From: Verrucomicrobiales bacterium
Lineage (GTDB): Bacteria > Verrucomicrobiota > Verrucomicrobiia > Limisphaerales > J093
NCBI GenBank assembly: GCA_024233215.1
Contig: JACKPW010000010.1
Location: forward strand, 124,001-188,000
Direction of reading: 5' to 3'
DNA: 64,000 nucleotides
Positions 41,693 to 50,634 of this stretch are shown piece after piece. The notes beneath the pieces were generated by a model. The model was given only the letters and a program-made list of their open reading frames with translations. It searched no databases and was not told where the DNA came from. Position numbers and translations under genes: made by a program. Each line of letters begins with the position of its first letter. The first letter of the stretch is position 1.

Positions 41693-41722
41693 GCACCGGT
41701 TGAACCATCCCCAAGGCCCGCT

Positions 41723-42460
41723 TCAGAACAGACCCGGATGGGTCCGGACGACCTGCTCGAAGTTGTCCGGGGTGACCAGGAGGTAGCGGAGGTCGAACTC
41801 GGCCTGCGAATCCCGTTCACGGGGGGCGCTCTGGGGCGGGGCCCCCGGGCGGTTGAGCACCACCGCGGCCAGTTTGCCGGATTGAAAGGCGGCCCGGACG
41901 GTCCCGGAATCTCCCAGCACTCTCAGATCAGGGAAGAGCAGCGCGAAGCGAAGTCCTTCCGTACGCCAGACCTTCATCCCGGTGATCCCCGCCGGCAGCC
42001 CGATCAGGCTCACCCACAGCGTGTCCTGGGGATGCTCCTGCTGCAACTGATCCCAGGCGCCCCGCTTGGTCATGAGACTCAACGGGGTCTTCAAGTCGGG
42101 CGGCAGCGGCACCGCACCCGGATTGGCGGCCGCCCGCGGGTCGAGTTCAGGAAAGGCGGGTCCCTCGATCTCCAGGGCCTTCCCGGCGCCCCGCTTCAAG
42201 CCCCGAACCGCCGCCTCCTCGAAGGCATAGACCCCCGCGGACTGCCCGGGCTGCTCGACGAAGGGATTGCCGATGACCAGCACGCGCCCGCCGGCGAAAT
42301 GCGCCGCGAGGTGTTCCCCGAGAATCTGTAGCGCCAGCGTCCGGCGATCCTCCGCCGCGCCGCGGGCCGCCCGTTCCGGCGTGAAGTAGAACCGCAGCCC
42401 CACCGCCAGCACCACCAGAAAGCACCCCCCAGCCAGCAGACTTGTTTTGGTAACCCGCAT
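41723..42460 (-). CDS. Membrane-anchored protein of unknown function
   Basis: I do not recognise this family. From ATG 42460 (a GTG at 42478 is possible) the product is about 245 residues with one N-terminal transmembrane segment (LLAGGCFLVVLAVGLRFYF) and an extracytoplasmic body. The body has the phrases RVLVIGNPFVEQPGQSAG and VWRTEGLRFALLFPDLRVLG, reminiscent of an alpha/beta periplasmic domain. It lies 24 bases after the prepilin-like gene and is probably cotranscribed with it, suggesting an envelope role. Confidence 0.6.
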   Translation of the reverse strand: MRVTKTSLLAGGCFLVVLAVGLRFYFTPERAARGAAEDRRTLALQILGEHLAAHFAGGRVLVIGNPFVEQPGQSAGVYAFEEAAVRGLKRGAGKALEIEGPAFPELDPRAAANPGAVPLPPDLKTPLSLMTKRGAWDQLQQEHPQDTLWVSLIGLPAGITGMKVWRTEGLRFALLFPDLRVLGDSGTVRAAFQSGKLAAVVLNRPGAPPQSAPRERDSQAEFDLRYLLVTPDNFEQVVRTHPGLF

Positions 42461-42484
42461 CAGCGTCGGCGGTGACACCCGGTT

Positions 42485-43192
42485 TCAACCGCCCCCGCCG
42501 AAATAGCCGGGCATCGTGTCGACGTCATACAACGCCGTGATTCCCAGCCCTTCCAGGCGCGAGCGATTACAGGTTTCGACATGCGCATCCATGAACAGAC
42601 CGTTGGCCTGACCACCATGTCGCGCATGCACCTCATATTCGCTGGACATCTTCCAGTAATAGAACTGCTCGGCCCCCACTCCCAACCGGCCCCGACTGGT
42701 GGTGTCCGCCACGTGCAGGTATTCAAGCGGTCGCGGGATGGCGTCGGCCTTGAGCATTTCCTGGAACGTGCCGCGGACGTAATTCGTCGGCGGGTCCAGT
42801 CGGACCCCGAACGTGCGATACCAGTTGGTGAAGGTCCGCGGCGGGTAGCTGGGACAAAGGAAGATCTCGGGGGGAAGATTCTGATTGGTGCTGAGCAGGC
42901 TGGCCCAGGTCACCCCGGGATCGAGGGGGGCATCAATCTGGATGAGACCCTGGGAATCCTCGACGTACATTGCCGTCCCCAGACCGACCTGACGGAGGTT
43001 GTTCAGGCACTGGATCTGTTTGGCCTTCGCCTTGGCCCGACTCAGGGCGGGCAGCAACATGCCCGCCAGGATCGCGATGATGGCGATGACCACCAGCAAC
43101 TCGATCAGCGTGAAGGCACGCTCCCGGCGGGACCGGCCCGGGTGTTCCCGGACCTGGACAACTCTTCGACCGTGGCGTCGTTGACAACTCAT
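42485..43192 (-). CDS. Prepilin-like protein with H-X9-D tail (PVC type)
   Basis: The ATG at 43192 gives a 235-residue protein. A basic leader precedes RERA-FTLIELLVVIAIIAILA, with Ala at -1 and Glu at +5, then ALSRAKAKAKQIQCLNNLRQ, the standard PVC prepilin layout. Near the C-terminus HGGQANGLFMDA is the His-x9-Asp processing-associated motif, here ending Asp-Ala rather than Asp-Gly. Expected to be cleaved by the prepilin peptidase and held in the envelope. Its exact function is not known; such paralogues are numerous in PVC genomes. Confidence 0.85.
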   Translation of the reverse strand: MSCQRRHGRRVVQVREHPGRSRRERAFTLIELLVVIAIIAILAGMLLPALSRAKAKAKQIQCLNNLRQVGLGTAMYVEDSQGLIQIDAPLDPGVTWASLLSTNQNLPPEIFLCPSYPPRTFTNWYRTFGVRLDPPTNYVRGTFQEMLKADAIPRPLEYLHVADTTSRGRLGVGAEQFYYWKMSSEYEVHARHGGQANGLFMDAHVETCNRSRLEGLGITALYDVDTMPGYFGGGG

Positions 43193-43393
43193 GGTGTTCT
43201 CTGCAGCGAACTTCCTGCCAAAATCAGAACAATCTGCCTGCGACGCGCGTTTCCTGTCGGGGGGCGGATCCGCTGTGGCTGACAAAATGCCTCGTCACGC
43301 GCGTGCATGGACATAGAGTAGCGGCAGCCCGGCCTGGGTCAACCCGCGCGCGCTGCCGGGCCCGCCGGCGAATCCGGGTCACGAACCACCACG

Positions 43394-44854
43394 ATGCTGT
43401 TCAACTCCAGTGTCTTTCTGCAATTCTTCGCAGCGTTCCTGCTGCTGTATCACCTGTGCCGGCACCGGCTTGCGGCGCGAAACATCCTGATCCTCGTCGC
43501 CAGCTACGTGTTCTACGGCTGGTGGGATTACCGCTTCCTCGCCCTCCTCTTCCTCACCAGCCTGCTGGACTACGTGGCCGCCCAACGCATCGAGGCCGCC
43601 ACGACAACCGCTCGTCGCCGCCTGTGGCTCGGCGTCAGCCTGACCGGCAATCTCGGTGTGCTGGGCTTCTTCAAGTATTTCAATTTCTTTGTCGATTCGT
43701 TCGTCATGCTCGCCCATCAGCTCGGGTTCCACGCGGAACCCCGCACGCTGGGGATCATCCTGCCGGTCGGCATCTCGTTCTACACGTTCCAGTCGCTCAG
43801 CTACTCGCTGGACGTCTATCGCGGAGAAATCCGGGCCACCCGCAACCTGCTCAACTTCCTTGCCTACGTGGCCTTCTTCCCGCAGCTCGTTGCCGGCCCC
43901 ATCGAACGTGCCCGGCACCTGCTGCCGCAGTTCGAGTCAACCCGCAGGATCACCCACGGCGATCTGCAGGAAGGTCTCTGGCTCGTGCTCTGGGGCCTGT
44001 TCAAAAAGGTCGTCATCGCCGACAACCTCGCGCCTCTCGTGGAACTGGTCTATCAGCATCCCACCCAGTCCGCCCCGGCCGTGATCCTCGGCACCTTGGC
44101 ATTCGCCTTCCAAATCTACGGCGACTTCTCCGGCTACACCGACATCGCCCGCGGCCTCGCCCGCTGGCTGGGCTTCGATCTGATGGTGAACTTCAACCTG
44201 CCCTACTTCGCCGCAAGCCCGCGCGATTTCTGGCGCCGATGGCACATCAGTCTGTCGACCTGGCTGCGCGACTACCTCTACATCAGTCTCGGAGGCAATC
44301 GGCACGGTCCGTGGCGAACGCGGTTCAATCTCATGGCGACCATGCTGCTGGGCGGCCTCTGGCATGGCGCCGCCTGGCATTTCGTCCTCTGGGGCGGCTG
44401 GCACGGCCTCGGCCTCATGGCCACCCGCAAGTCCCCCGTTGCCGCGAACCGGCGTTCACCGGAGTTGGGTGTTTCCCCTGAAGGGTCAGCCCGGCGAACG
44501 CCGGTTCGCCGCCACGAGACCCTCCGTCGCTACGCCGCGTGCGCCGCCACCTTCCTGTTTGTGCTTTACGGCTGGCTGCTGTTTCGGGCCTCGTCCTGGG
44601 AACAAGTGGTCACCCTGACCCAATCGCTCGCCCACTGGACGTGGCCCGCTTGGGGATGGGATTACGTCTGGGGCCTGGCCGCCTTTGTCGGACCGCTGCT
44701 GCTCATCCAGACCTGGCAGGCCCAAGCCGGCGACCTGCTCGCCCCCGCGAAAGCGCCCAGGTGGCTGCGGGCCACCCTGCAGGCCGCCCTGCTCCTGGCC
44801 ATCGTCGCCTTCTGGGAACACCAGGCCGCCCCGTTCATCTACTTCCAGTTCTGA
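43394..44854 (+). CDS. MBOAT-family O-acyltransferase (AlgI-like)
   Basis: This 486-residue multi-pass membrane protein (about 10 helices) starts MLFNSSVFLQFFAAFLLLYH. AlgI-like hallmarks are LPVGISFYTFQSLSYSLDVY, FFPQLVAGPIERA, PRDFWRRWHISLSTWLRDYL and the catalytic-His segment GGLWHGAAWHFVLWG. It passes acyl groups across the membrane to a periplasmic SGNH partner, encoded 5 bases downstream. A palindrome P1 at 44444-44509 lies in frame, adding VAANRRSPELGVSPEGSARR to a loop after the catalytic His, an odd insertion. Confidence 0.9.
   Translation: MLFNSSVFLQFFAAFLLLYHLCRHRLAARNILILVASYVFYGWWDYRFLALLFLTSLLDYVAAQRIEAATTTARRRLWLGVSLTGNLGVLGFFKYFNFFVDSFVMLAHQLGFHAEPRTLGIILPVGISFYTFQSLSYSLDVYRGEIRATRNLLNFLAYVAFFPQLVAGPIERARHLLPQFESTRRITHGDLQEGLWLVLWGLFKKVVIADNLAPLVELVYQHPTQSAPAVILGTLAFAFQIYGDFSGYTDIARGLARWLGFDLMVNFNLPYFAASPRDFWRRWHISLSTWLRDYLYISLGGNRHGPWRTRFNLMATMLLGGLWHGAAWHFVLWGGWHGLGLMATRKSPVAANRRSPELGVSPEGSARRTPVRRHETLRRYAACAATFLFVLYGWLLFRASSWEQVVTLTQSLAHWTWPAWGWDYVWGLAAFVGPLLLIQTWQAQAGDLLAPAKAPRWLRATLQAALLLAIVAFWEHQAAPFIYFQF
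44444..44509. repeat. Palindromic repeat, family P1, inside the MBOAT gene
   Basis: Perfect 14-bp arms GCGAACCGGCGTTC (44444-44457) and GAACGCCGGTTCGC (44496-44509) enclose a 38-base loop region. The insertion keeps the reading frame and encodes about 22-30 residues of a cytoplasmic or periplasmic loop. An imperfect relative lies at 31248-31320. No transposase is nearby. Confidence 0.7.
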
Positions 44855-44859
44855 CCGAC

Positions 44860-45963
44860 ATGGAAAGCCGCCTTTCGGGATCGCACAAGCAACGGACCAC
44901 TCGGGGGTCGGTCCCCACTATTGGCGGAGAGAGCGACGCCAATAGCTGCGAGATTGACCCCGTCGCCCGGTCTACGGAAAGCCACGTCTACGAATTCACC
45001 CGCCGCGACCTGGCCCGGACGTTCGCCCCCACGCTGGGTGGGCTGGCCCTGCTCGCGCTGGTGCTTCACGGCGGCACCCGGCTCGGCTGGTGGCCGGCCC
45101 CGCGACCGGCCATCGACATGGATCGGACCATTCTGATCCATCAGGCCGAAGCCAGTCGCAAACCGCACGCGGCGTCGGTGGTCTTGATCGGTGATTCCTC
45201 GTGCCTGATGGACGTGGTCGCCACGAACCTCAGCCGGACCCTCGGCCAACCCGTGTTGAACCTGGCAACCCTCAGCTACCTCGACCTCCCGACCCACGGC
45301 CGGCTCCTGCACGAATACGCCACCGCCAATCCTGACGCCCTGAAGACCGTGGTGCTGCTGATGCACCCGGAAAGCCTCCGCCTGGCCGCCGTGCCCGACT
45401 ACTTCCGCCTCCAGATCGAGGACTTCCTCGCCGGCCGCGACTCTCCCCCGCCCAGAACCGTTGCCGGACGCCTGGAGGAAGCGCTCGCCCTGCCGCAACT
45501 CCGCGGGCGGCTGCTCAGTCGCGCCCTGCCCTGGCCGTTGCCGGGTGCGTTCGGTGGCTATTACGGCTTCGCGTCGGCCCTGGAAGCTGCGATGGATCGG
45601 GCGGCGGGCAGCGCCGTCGATCCGAACCGCTTCGACCCCGCAGAAGCCCGGGGCAGCGCCGAATACCAATTGCGGCCGCGGTTTGAGAACGAAAGCCGGC
45701 GTTTTCGCGAGCAGTTGCCGGAAGGCGTGCGATTGCTCGTGGGGATCACTCCGGTCCCCGCGTCCTACGCCCTGCCGGACCATGAGGCGCGGTGCCGGCA
45801 GATGCTGGAACAATGGATCGCCTGGCTGGGTGACGGCACGATCCTCGAAGGCCTTCCCGCCACCCTGCCCGACAACCAGTTCGCCGGCGTGACCCACCTG
45901 AACGCCAAAGGCCGGGAGGACTACACCGAACGTCTGGCTGCGGCGCTGCGCTCCCGTGACTGA
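44860..45963 (+). CDS. SGNH/AlgX-like O-acetyltransferase partner of MBOAT
   Basis: From ATG 44860 the product is 367 residues. After an odd N-terminal 40 residues encoded partly by palindrome P2, a signal-anchor helix (GGLALLALVLHGGTRLGWW) leads to SVVLIGDSSCLMDVVATNLS, whose GDS fits the catalytic Ser block of SGNH hydrolases. The DNQFAGVTHLNAKG block would supply the His. The 5-base spacing from the MBOAT gene is typical of AlgI/AlgJ-type pairs that acetylate exported polysaccharide. The N-terminal repeat makes the true start uncertain. Confidence 0.78.
   Translation: MESRLSGSHKQRTTRGSVPTIGGESDANSCEIDPVARSTESHVYEFTRRDLARTFAPTLGGLALLALVLHGGTRLGWWPAPRPAIDMDRTILIHQAEASRKPHAASVVLIGDSSCLMDVVATNLSRTLGQPVLNLATLSYLDLPTHGRLLHEYATANPDALKTVVLLMHPESLRLAAVPDYFRLQIEDFLAGRDSPPPRTVAGRLEEALALPQLRGRLLSRALPWPLPGAFGGYYGFASALEAAMDRAAGSAVDPNRFDPAEARGSAEYQLRPRFENESRRFREQLPEGVRLLVGITPVPASYALPDHEARCRQMLEQWIAWLGDGTILEGLPATLPDNQFAGVTHLNAKGREDYTERLAAALRSRD
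44904..44961. repeat. Small palindromic repeat, family P2, copy 2, within a coding region
   Basis: Outer arms GGGGTC (44904-44909) / GACCCC (44956-44961) enclose inner arms CTATTGGCG (44918-44926) / CGCCAATAG (44937-44945), followed by GTCGCC. The same inner palindrome and the CTGC..GA.TGACCCCGTCGC flank occur at 24498-24541. Here it falls in the N-terminal part of the SGNH gene, in frame. Confidence 0.7.
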
Positions 45964-46146
45964 CGGCCTTCGGTCCGGAGCCCGCCCTGTAGGGGCGGCA
46001 CACCGGCCCGTCGACGCCACCTTTCGGGGACGGGCCGTCCCCGCTCCGCGTCCCGGGCCTTGTTGTGGGGTTACCGTCCAGCACCTTTTTCCCAACACTT
46101 TGGCACGGGTTATGCATCCCTCGTGCGCCGCCAACACAGCCGTCCC

Positions 46147-49100
46147 ATGAGGAATCCGACCCGCTTCCGCCATTCGTTCACCCCGTCAAGGGTGGTTGGC
46201 CTGCTCGTCGGCGCCCTTGCCGCTGCCACCGCGGGTGCCGCTTCCCTGCCCACCTTCCACCTCGTCGCTGAAAGACCTGTCCTGCGCGAAAAGGGGCCGG
46301 ACAACGAACGCGTGGACGGATTGCTCCAGGTGATCGGCAACGGCGTCGGGGCAACCGTGCACCTGGAAGTCTCCGGCAACGCGGTCTACGGCATCACGTC
46401 GGGGGCGGACTACTCCTGGGACAGCCCCGGGGTGACCGTGCTGGCACCCGATCATGTCTCCGTCAATGTGACGGGTTTCGCGGAACTGGTCCTGCGCCCC
46501 CGTGGCGATGGCCTCCCGGAAGGCGACGAGTTCATCACGATCCGCCTCATGGCATCGCCGGCCTACGAGATCGGCGAACCGTCCGAGGTCACCTTTCGCG
46601 TGCTCGATCACGATGCCCCGAACCTGTTGCCCTCGCTCGAACTCGTCACCAACGAGGACAACCGCCGCTTCCTCGTGCGCGCCCGGGATCCGGACGGGTC
46701 GATCGTCCGGGTGGAGGCACTGGACGACGACACGCCGCTGGCGACGACGTTCGCCCAACCGGTGCCCGGGACGGAGCCCGACTTCTGGTATGTCGCGCTT
46801 CCCCCAACCGCCTGGGCCCGGGGAACCCTGCGACTACGGGCGCACGACAATGCCGGCGGCACCGCCACGCTCAACGTCTTCCCCGCAACCGCTCCCTCTC
46901 CGTTCCGTGTGATCAGCATCCCGGACGAACACCGGCTAACCGAAACGGCCCCGGTCCCGGCGGGAACCCGCGTTCGGCTCGAGTTCGAGGACCTGCCCGG
47001 CGTGGAGTCGGTCGAGTTCACATACGAAGACACGGTCTTCCTCGACACGCAGGCGCCGTGGGAGTGGGAAATTGGTTCCTTGCCCCCCGGTTCTCATACA
47101 TTCGCAGGGCGGCCCGCCCCGAACTCGGTGGCCGAAACCGGCGAACTCACCGTGGTTGTCGTGGCGGGAGGCCCGACCCTGGTCTGGACCGAACCCCTGG
47201 AATCAGCGGCTTATGAGCAAGGGCAACAGCCGGCCACCTTCCTGTTACGCCGGACCGGATCCGGAATCGCGGCGCCGCTGCAGGTCGGGTTGACGACGAC
47301 AGCCGTCGAGGAAACCGCCACCGCAACCCCGGGGTTGGACTTCAACCTCCCGCCTGACGTGGAGTTCCCCGCCGGCGAGGACGCAGTCCTTGTCACCGTG
47401 ACACCGGTGGAAGACGAGATCGAGGAACCAACCGAGATGATCGCGGTCGAACTCGCGGCGTCGGAAGGCGTGACCTTGTTCGAGGCGCGCCGGGTCCTGA
47501 GTGTTCGGGACAACGACCACGGCCGGATCGACGCGACGCTGCCGGTGCTGCAGATCGTCAGCCCCGAGGACGGTGCGCTCCTGCCTGCCACAACCGTGGC
47601 GCCCCCCTATTTCGTGACCCTTCCCGGAGAATCGGAAATCCCGGAGGGCACTTCGATCCAGTGGCTGGCAAACGGTGTCCCGACGTTGCCGTCGGCAGGC
47701 TCGCAGGACTACGGATACTACACCCTCGCGGCACGGCTAATCAGGGAGAACGGCACCGCCGGTCCCGAGTCCGCTCCGGTCCGTTGTCGGATCGTCGGGG
47801 ACCGCCAATCGGGTGACTCCGGCATTCTCCGGGCGGATATTCTGTGGCCGGACGACGACGTAGTCATCCCCACAAACGCGTCGTTCGGCCAGACTGCGAC
47901 GGTTGCGGTTCTGCTGCAGACCGATCCCCCAATTGAGCCGGAGAATACGCCGGAGGTCACGGTCTACGAGGCGGGGAGGACCACCCCCTCAAGCCTGGAG
48001 TCTTACGGGGCCGGTCTCCACGTCGTCCGTTTCGCACTTCAGAGCTCTGGCCGTCACGTGGTGGAGATTCAGGTTACAGCCGGCTTGGCGCTCGCACCTT
48101 TCGATTCGATCTACGGCAGAACGAAGCCTCTGGTTCTGCACGTGGGAGAGTTCAGCAAACCGCTGCCCGCCAGCACCACGTTCGGTGCCCTCCACCTTCG
48201 GCTGGCGCACGGTGAATTGTTCGACTTTGACCAACGGGATGTCACAGGAGATGCGGCGCCGGTCATCCGCGGCCTGCTGCCAATCCTGCCGTTCCCGCCG
48301 GCGACCCGCTGGGGAACGTTTGGCGAAGGGGCCGCAGGCGCCACGTTTCTGGCATCCGACACGGAAGGGCGACTCTGGCGCAGGGAAAACGGGTGGCACC
48401 AACTGCTCCCGTACCCCCCGGTAACGGGGTGGAAGTGGCTGGCCGCGGCACCTTGGATCGGCTCGGGTGCGGGCATCAGTGCCGCCGGCGAGCTTTACGT
48501 CTGGGGATCCCCTCTCCAATGGACCGAGACGGACGGCTCCCCGGACGCCGGCCCCGCCGACGATTCTCCCCGACGCGTCAGCATGCCCGCGGGGGTCAGG
48601 GATTGGACGCAAGTTGCACTGGGCGCATACCATGCCCTCGCGCTCCGTTCGACGGGTGAACTATACACGTGGGGGCGCGACAACCTGCCGCTGGAGGCGT
48701 TGCCGCCGGGATCAGTGTGGGAGTGGCCGCCAAGGGTCGCCCGCCCTACGGAAGTACCCCCTCCCCCGGGAGCCACAGGCTGGCGGGCGATCGCGGCTGG
48801 CCATGACACCAGCTTCGCCCTGTCCAGCAATGGTGAAATCTACGCCTGGGGATCCAACAGGGGAGCACAACTGCACGTGACCCCCGCAGCGGATCCGGTG
48901 CTGCGGCCCACCCGCGTGGCCCGCCCGACCAGCGTAACCCAGTGGACCCGGCTGATCGCGCGTCCACGCCTGGTTGCGGTGGGGCAGGATGGGGAGGTTT
49001 ACCGGTTTGTCGAACGTAGCGGCGCCATGCGTGAATTACGTCCCATCTGGCCGTCCGCCAAGTGGGTGGACCTCGCGGGCGAGAGATCGCCGGCACTGCT

Positions 49101-49752
49101 GGGTGACGACGGGAGCATCTTCCGCGGTGTCCAGAGTGACGAGTACCAATGGGTCGCCAATCTCAGTCAACTGACGTCCGCCTTTTCAGCCCAACCGCCC
49201 ATCACGCTCGCCTGGGACCCGCCCGACCCTGCCGCTGTATTCGAAGCCCTCGGCCCTGTGAACCTGAGATTCCATCCCCTCTACAGTGGGAACACGAACG
49301 CCCTCGAAGTCACGGCTTACACCCGGCGAGGAAGGCGGGGCTGGTTCGAACCCCTTCCCCACCAGGGCCAAGTCACGTTGGATGCCCGGCAACTCAATGG
49401 CGGCTGGAACACGGTGATGCTGAAGTCGGTCGCTGAAGACGGACGGATCGCCTGGAGCGATCCGCTGCATTTCGTGACAATGCCGGCATTCGTATCGCCG
49501 GAACGCGTGCCGGGTCAGGACGATCTGCCGTATGCGATCTCCCCCACCTACCACGACGATCCGCTGGTCAGCGCTTACCACAGCGCGGTTGACCCCGAGG
49601 TTTACGTCCTGGAAGGTTCCGCCAACCTGCGGGACTGGCAGGAGGAAGGCCGGCTGAAGGCCAGCGATTCCAAAATGTTCCTCCCGCCCATGGATCAACC
49701 TTCGGAGGAACGACGCTTCTACCGGCTGCGCTGGATCGAGTCGGAGTATTGA
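46147..49752 (+). CDS. Large secreted protein with Calx-beta and RCC1-like repeats
   Basis: From ATG 46147 the product is 1201 residues with signal peptide (VVGLLVGALAAATAGAA-SLP). Two Calx-beta-like segments are visible (LPEGDEFITIRLMASPAYEI and VVEDEIEEPTEMIAVELA-like), separated by two strand-rich Ig/cadherin-like regions. A block of RCC1-type blades follows at about residues 750-980 (GAGISAAGELYVWGS, ALRSTGELYTWGRDN, ALSSNGEIYAWGSNRGAQ). The tail is VYVLEGSANLRDWQEEGRL then RRFYRLRW. Likely extracellular or surface protein; no enzyme motif was recognised. Confidence 0.78.
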   Translation: MRNPTRFRHSFTPSRVVGLLVGALAAATAGAASLPTFHLVAERPVLREKGPDNERVDGLLQVIGNGVGATVHLEVSGNAVYGITSGADYSWDSPGVTVLAPDHVSVNVTGFAELVLRPRGDGLPEGDEFITIRLMASPAYEIGEPSEVTFRVLDHDAPNLLPSLELVTNEDNRRFLVRARDPDGSIVRVEALDDDTPLATTFAQPVPGTEPDFWYVALPPTAWARGTLRLRAHDNAGGTATLNVFPATAPSPFRVISIPDEHRLTETAPVPAGTRVRLEFEDLPGVESVEFTYEDTVFLDTQAPWEWEIGSLPPGSHTFAGRPAPNSVAETGELTVVVVAGGPTLVWTEPLESAAYEQGQQPATFLLRRTGSGIAAPLQVGLTTTAVEETATATPGLDFNLPPDVEFPAGEDAVLVTVTPVEDEIEEPTEMIAVELAASEGVTLFEARRVLSVRDNDHGRIDATLPVLQIVSPEDGALLPATTVAPPYFVTLPGESEIPEGTSIQWLANGVPTLPSAGSQDYGYYTLAARLIRENGTAGPESAPVRCRIVGDRQSGDSGILRADILWPDDDVVIPTNASFGQTATVAVLLQTDPPIEPENTPEVTVYEAGRTTPSSLESYGAGLHVVRFALQSSGRHVVEIQVTAGLALAPFDSIYGRTKPLVLHVGEFSKPLPASTTFGALHLRLAHGELFDFDQRDVTGDAAPVIRGLLPILPFPPATRWGTFGEGAAGATFLASDTEGRLWRRENGWHQLLPYPPVTGWKWLAAAPWIGSGAGISAAGELYVWGSPLQWTETDGSPDAGPADDSPRRVSMPAGVRDWTQVALGAYHALALRSTGELYTWGRDNLPLEALPPGSVWEWPPRVARPTEVPPPPGATGWRAIAAGHDTSFALSSNGEIYAWGSNRGAQLHVTPAADPVLRPTRVARPTSVTQWTRLIARPRLVAVGQDGEVYRFVERSGAMRELRPIWPSAKWVDLAGERSPALLGDDGSIFRGVQSDEYQWVANLSQLTSAFSAQPPITLAWDPPDPAAVFEALGPVNLRFHPLYSGNTNALEVTAYTRRGRRGWFEPLPHQGQVTLDARQLNGGWNTVMLKSVAEDGRIAWSDPLHFVTMPAFVSPERVPGQDDLPYAISPTYHDDPLVSAYHSAVDPEVYVLEGSANLRDWQEEGRLKASDSKMFLPPMDQPSEERRFYRLRWIESEY

Positions 49753-49870
49753 GATGCACGGTCCCGACGGAAGACGGCGAGCTGGACGTGGCCACAACTA
49801 CTTCCGCGCCTGATACCAGGCTTGCTCTATGGTTCCCGGGCAGGACCCAGACCGGGGACCGATCCGAGTG

Positions 49871-50038
49871 TCATGCGGCTTTCTCGACCACCTTTCCGTC
49901 CTCCCACACAATCACTGGAAGTTGGAAAGCCCGGTTCTGCGTCCGGACGTTGCGCGCGGCGCGCCGAAAGGCCCGCTCGGCACGGGCCACGAAAGCCGGT
50001 GCCTTGGCGGATTTGCGATGGGTTCCGTTCTTCTTCAC
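49871..50038 (-). CDS. Small protein partner of the Zeta-type gene (55 residues)
   Basis: This is a short gene missed by length filters. A GTG start at 50038 overlaps the upstream gene's TGA (50035-50037). The product is MKKNGTHRKSAKAPAFVARA, then ERAFRRAARNVRTQNRAFQL and PVIVWEDGKVVEKAA. Basic helix first, then a short strand-like end. The 4-base GTGA overlap argues for real translation. Small basic proteins commonly accompany Zeta-like kinases in Verrucomicrobia and cyanobacteria (from memory), so an antitoxin or accessory role is inferred. Confidence 0.65.
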   Translation of the reverse strand: MKKNGTHRKSAKAPAFVARAERAFRRAARNVRTQNRAFQLPVIVWEDGKVVEKAA

Positions 50039-50634
50039 GAGCCGAGCAAGGTTTGCACGTCAGCAATAACATGCACGGAGGAAATGGCGAGCCGTTTCAC
50101 CAGCAACCCACGGCTGTCCCAAACCGCCCAGCGCGTTGCCAGGGGCAGGTAGTCGTCGAGCAGGTGGTGGAGACTTCGCCAGAAACGGCGGCGAATGTCC
50201 GACACCGGAACATCGTGGCCACCGAGTCGGACACGCTGCCGCACTCGGGCAATCGCCTGCGCCGGGCTGGACAGCCAGAGGTAATGCAACTCAACTTCGA
50301 ATCCGAGGTCCCGTGCGCGCTGGAAACGCCGGATGTAGGTCTTGCCGCTCAACGTGCTTTCGATGGCAAAGGTCCGACGACGGCGCAAACACTCCTCGAC
50401 CTGTTTCAGCAACAGACGCCCCGCCAGCATGGCACCGGCGCCGGGTTTCAGCGGGGAAAGCCCACGGGCGATCTCATCGGCGTTGAAGAAGCGAAAGCAC
50501 TTCACCTCCTTTGGGAGGAACTCCTTCGCGAAGGTGGTCTTCCCGGCTCCGTTGGCGCCGGCAATCACATAAACCTGGAAACCGCAGATGAACGGGGATG
50601 AACGCAGATAAGTCCCTCGACGTGAGCCCCCCAC
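50035..50634 (-). CDS. Zeta-toxin-like P-loop kinase
   Basis: The 199-residue ORF has Walker A GANGAGKTTFAKEF, then FFNADEIARGLSP (Asp for phosphorylation chemistry), FAIESTLSGKTYIRRFQRAR and the Arg-rich lid ARVRQRVRLGGHDVP, the pattern of Zeta/AAA-type kinases. A residue such as Lys/Arg for UDP-sugar binding cannot be placed with certainty. The 5' end is odd: it runs through element D (50580-50722), the only ATG is at 50634 inside the repeat, and a GTG at 50568 would give a shorter start just before Walker A. It may therefore be truncated or have captured its start. Confidence 0.75.
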   Translation of the reverse strand: MGGSRRGTYLRSSPFICGFQVYVIAGANGAGKTTFAKEFLPKEVKCFRFFNADEIARGLSPLKPGAGAMLAGRLLLKQVEECLRRRRTFAIESTLSGKTYIRRFQRARDLGFEVELHYLWLSSPAQAIARVRQRVRLGGHDVPVSDIRRRFWRSLHHLLDDYLPLATRWAVWDSRGLLVKRLAISSVHVIADVQTLLGS

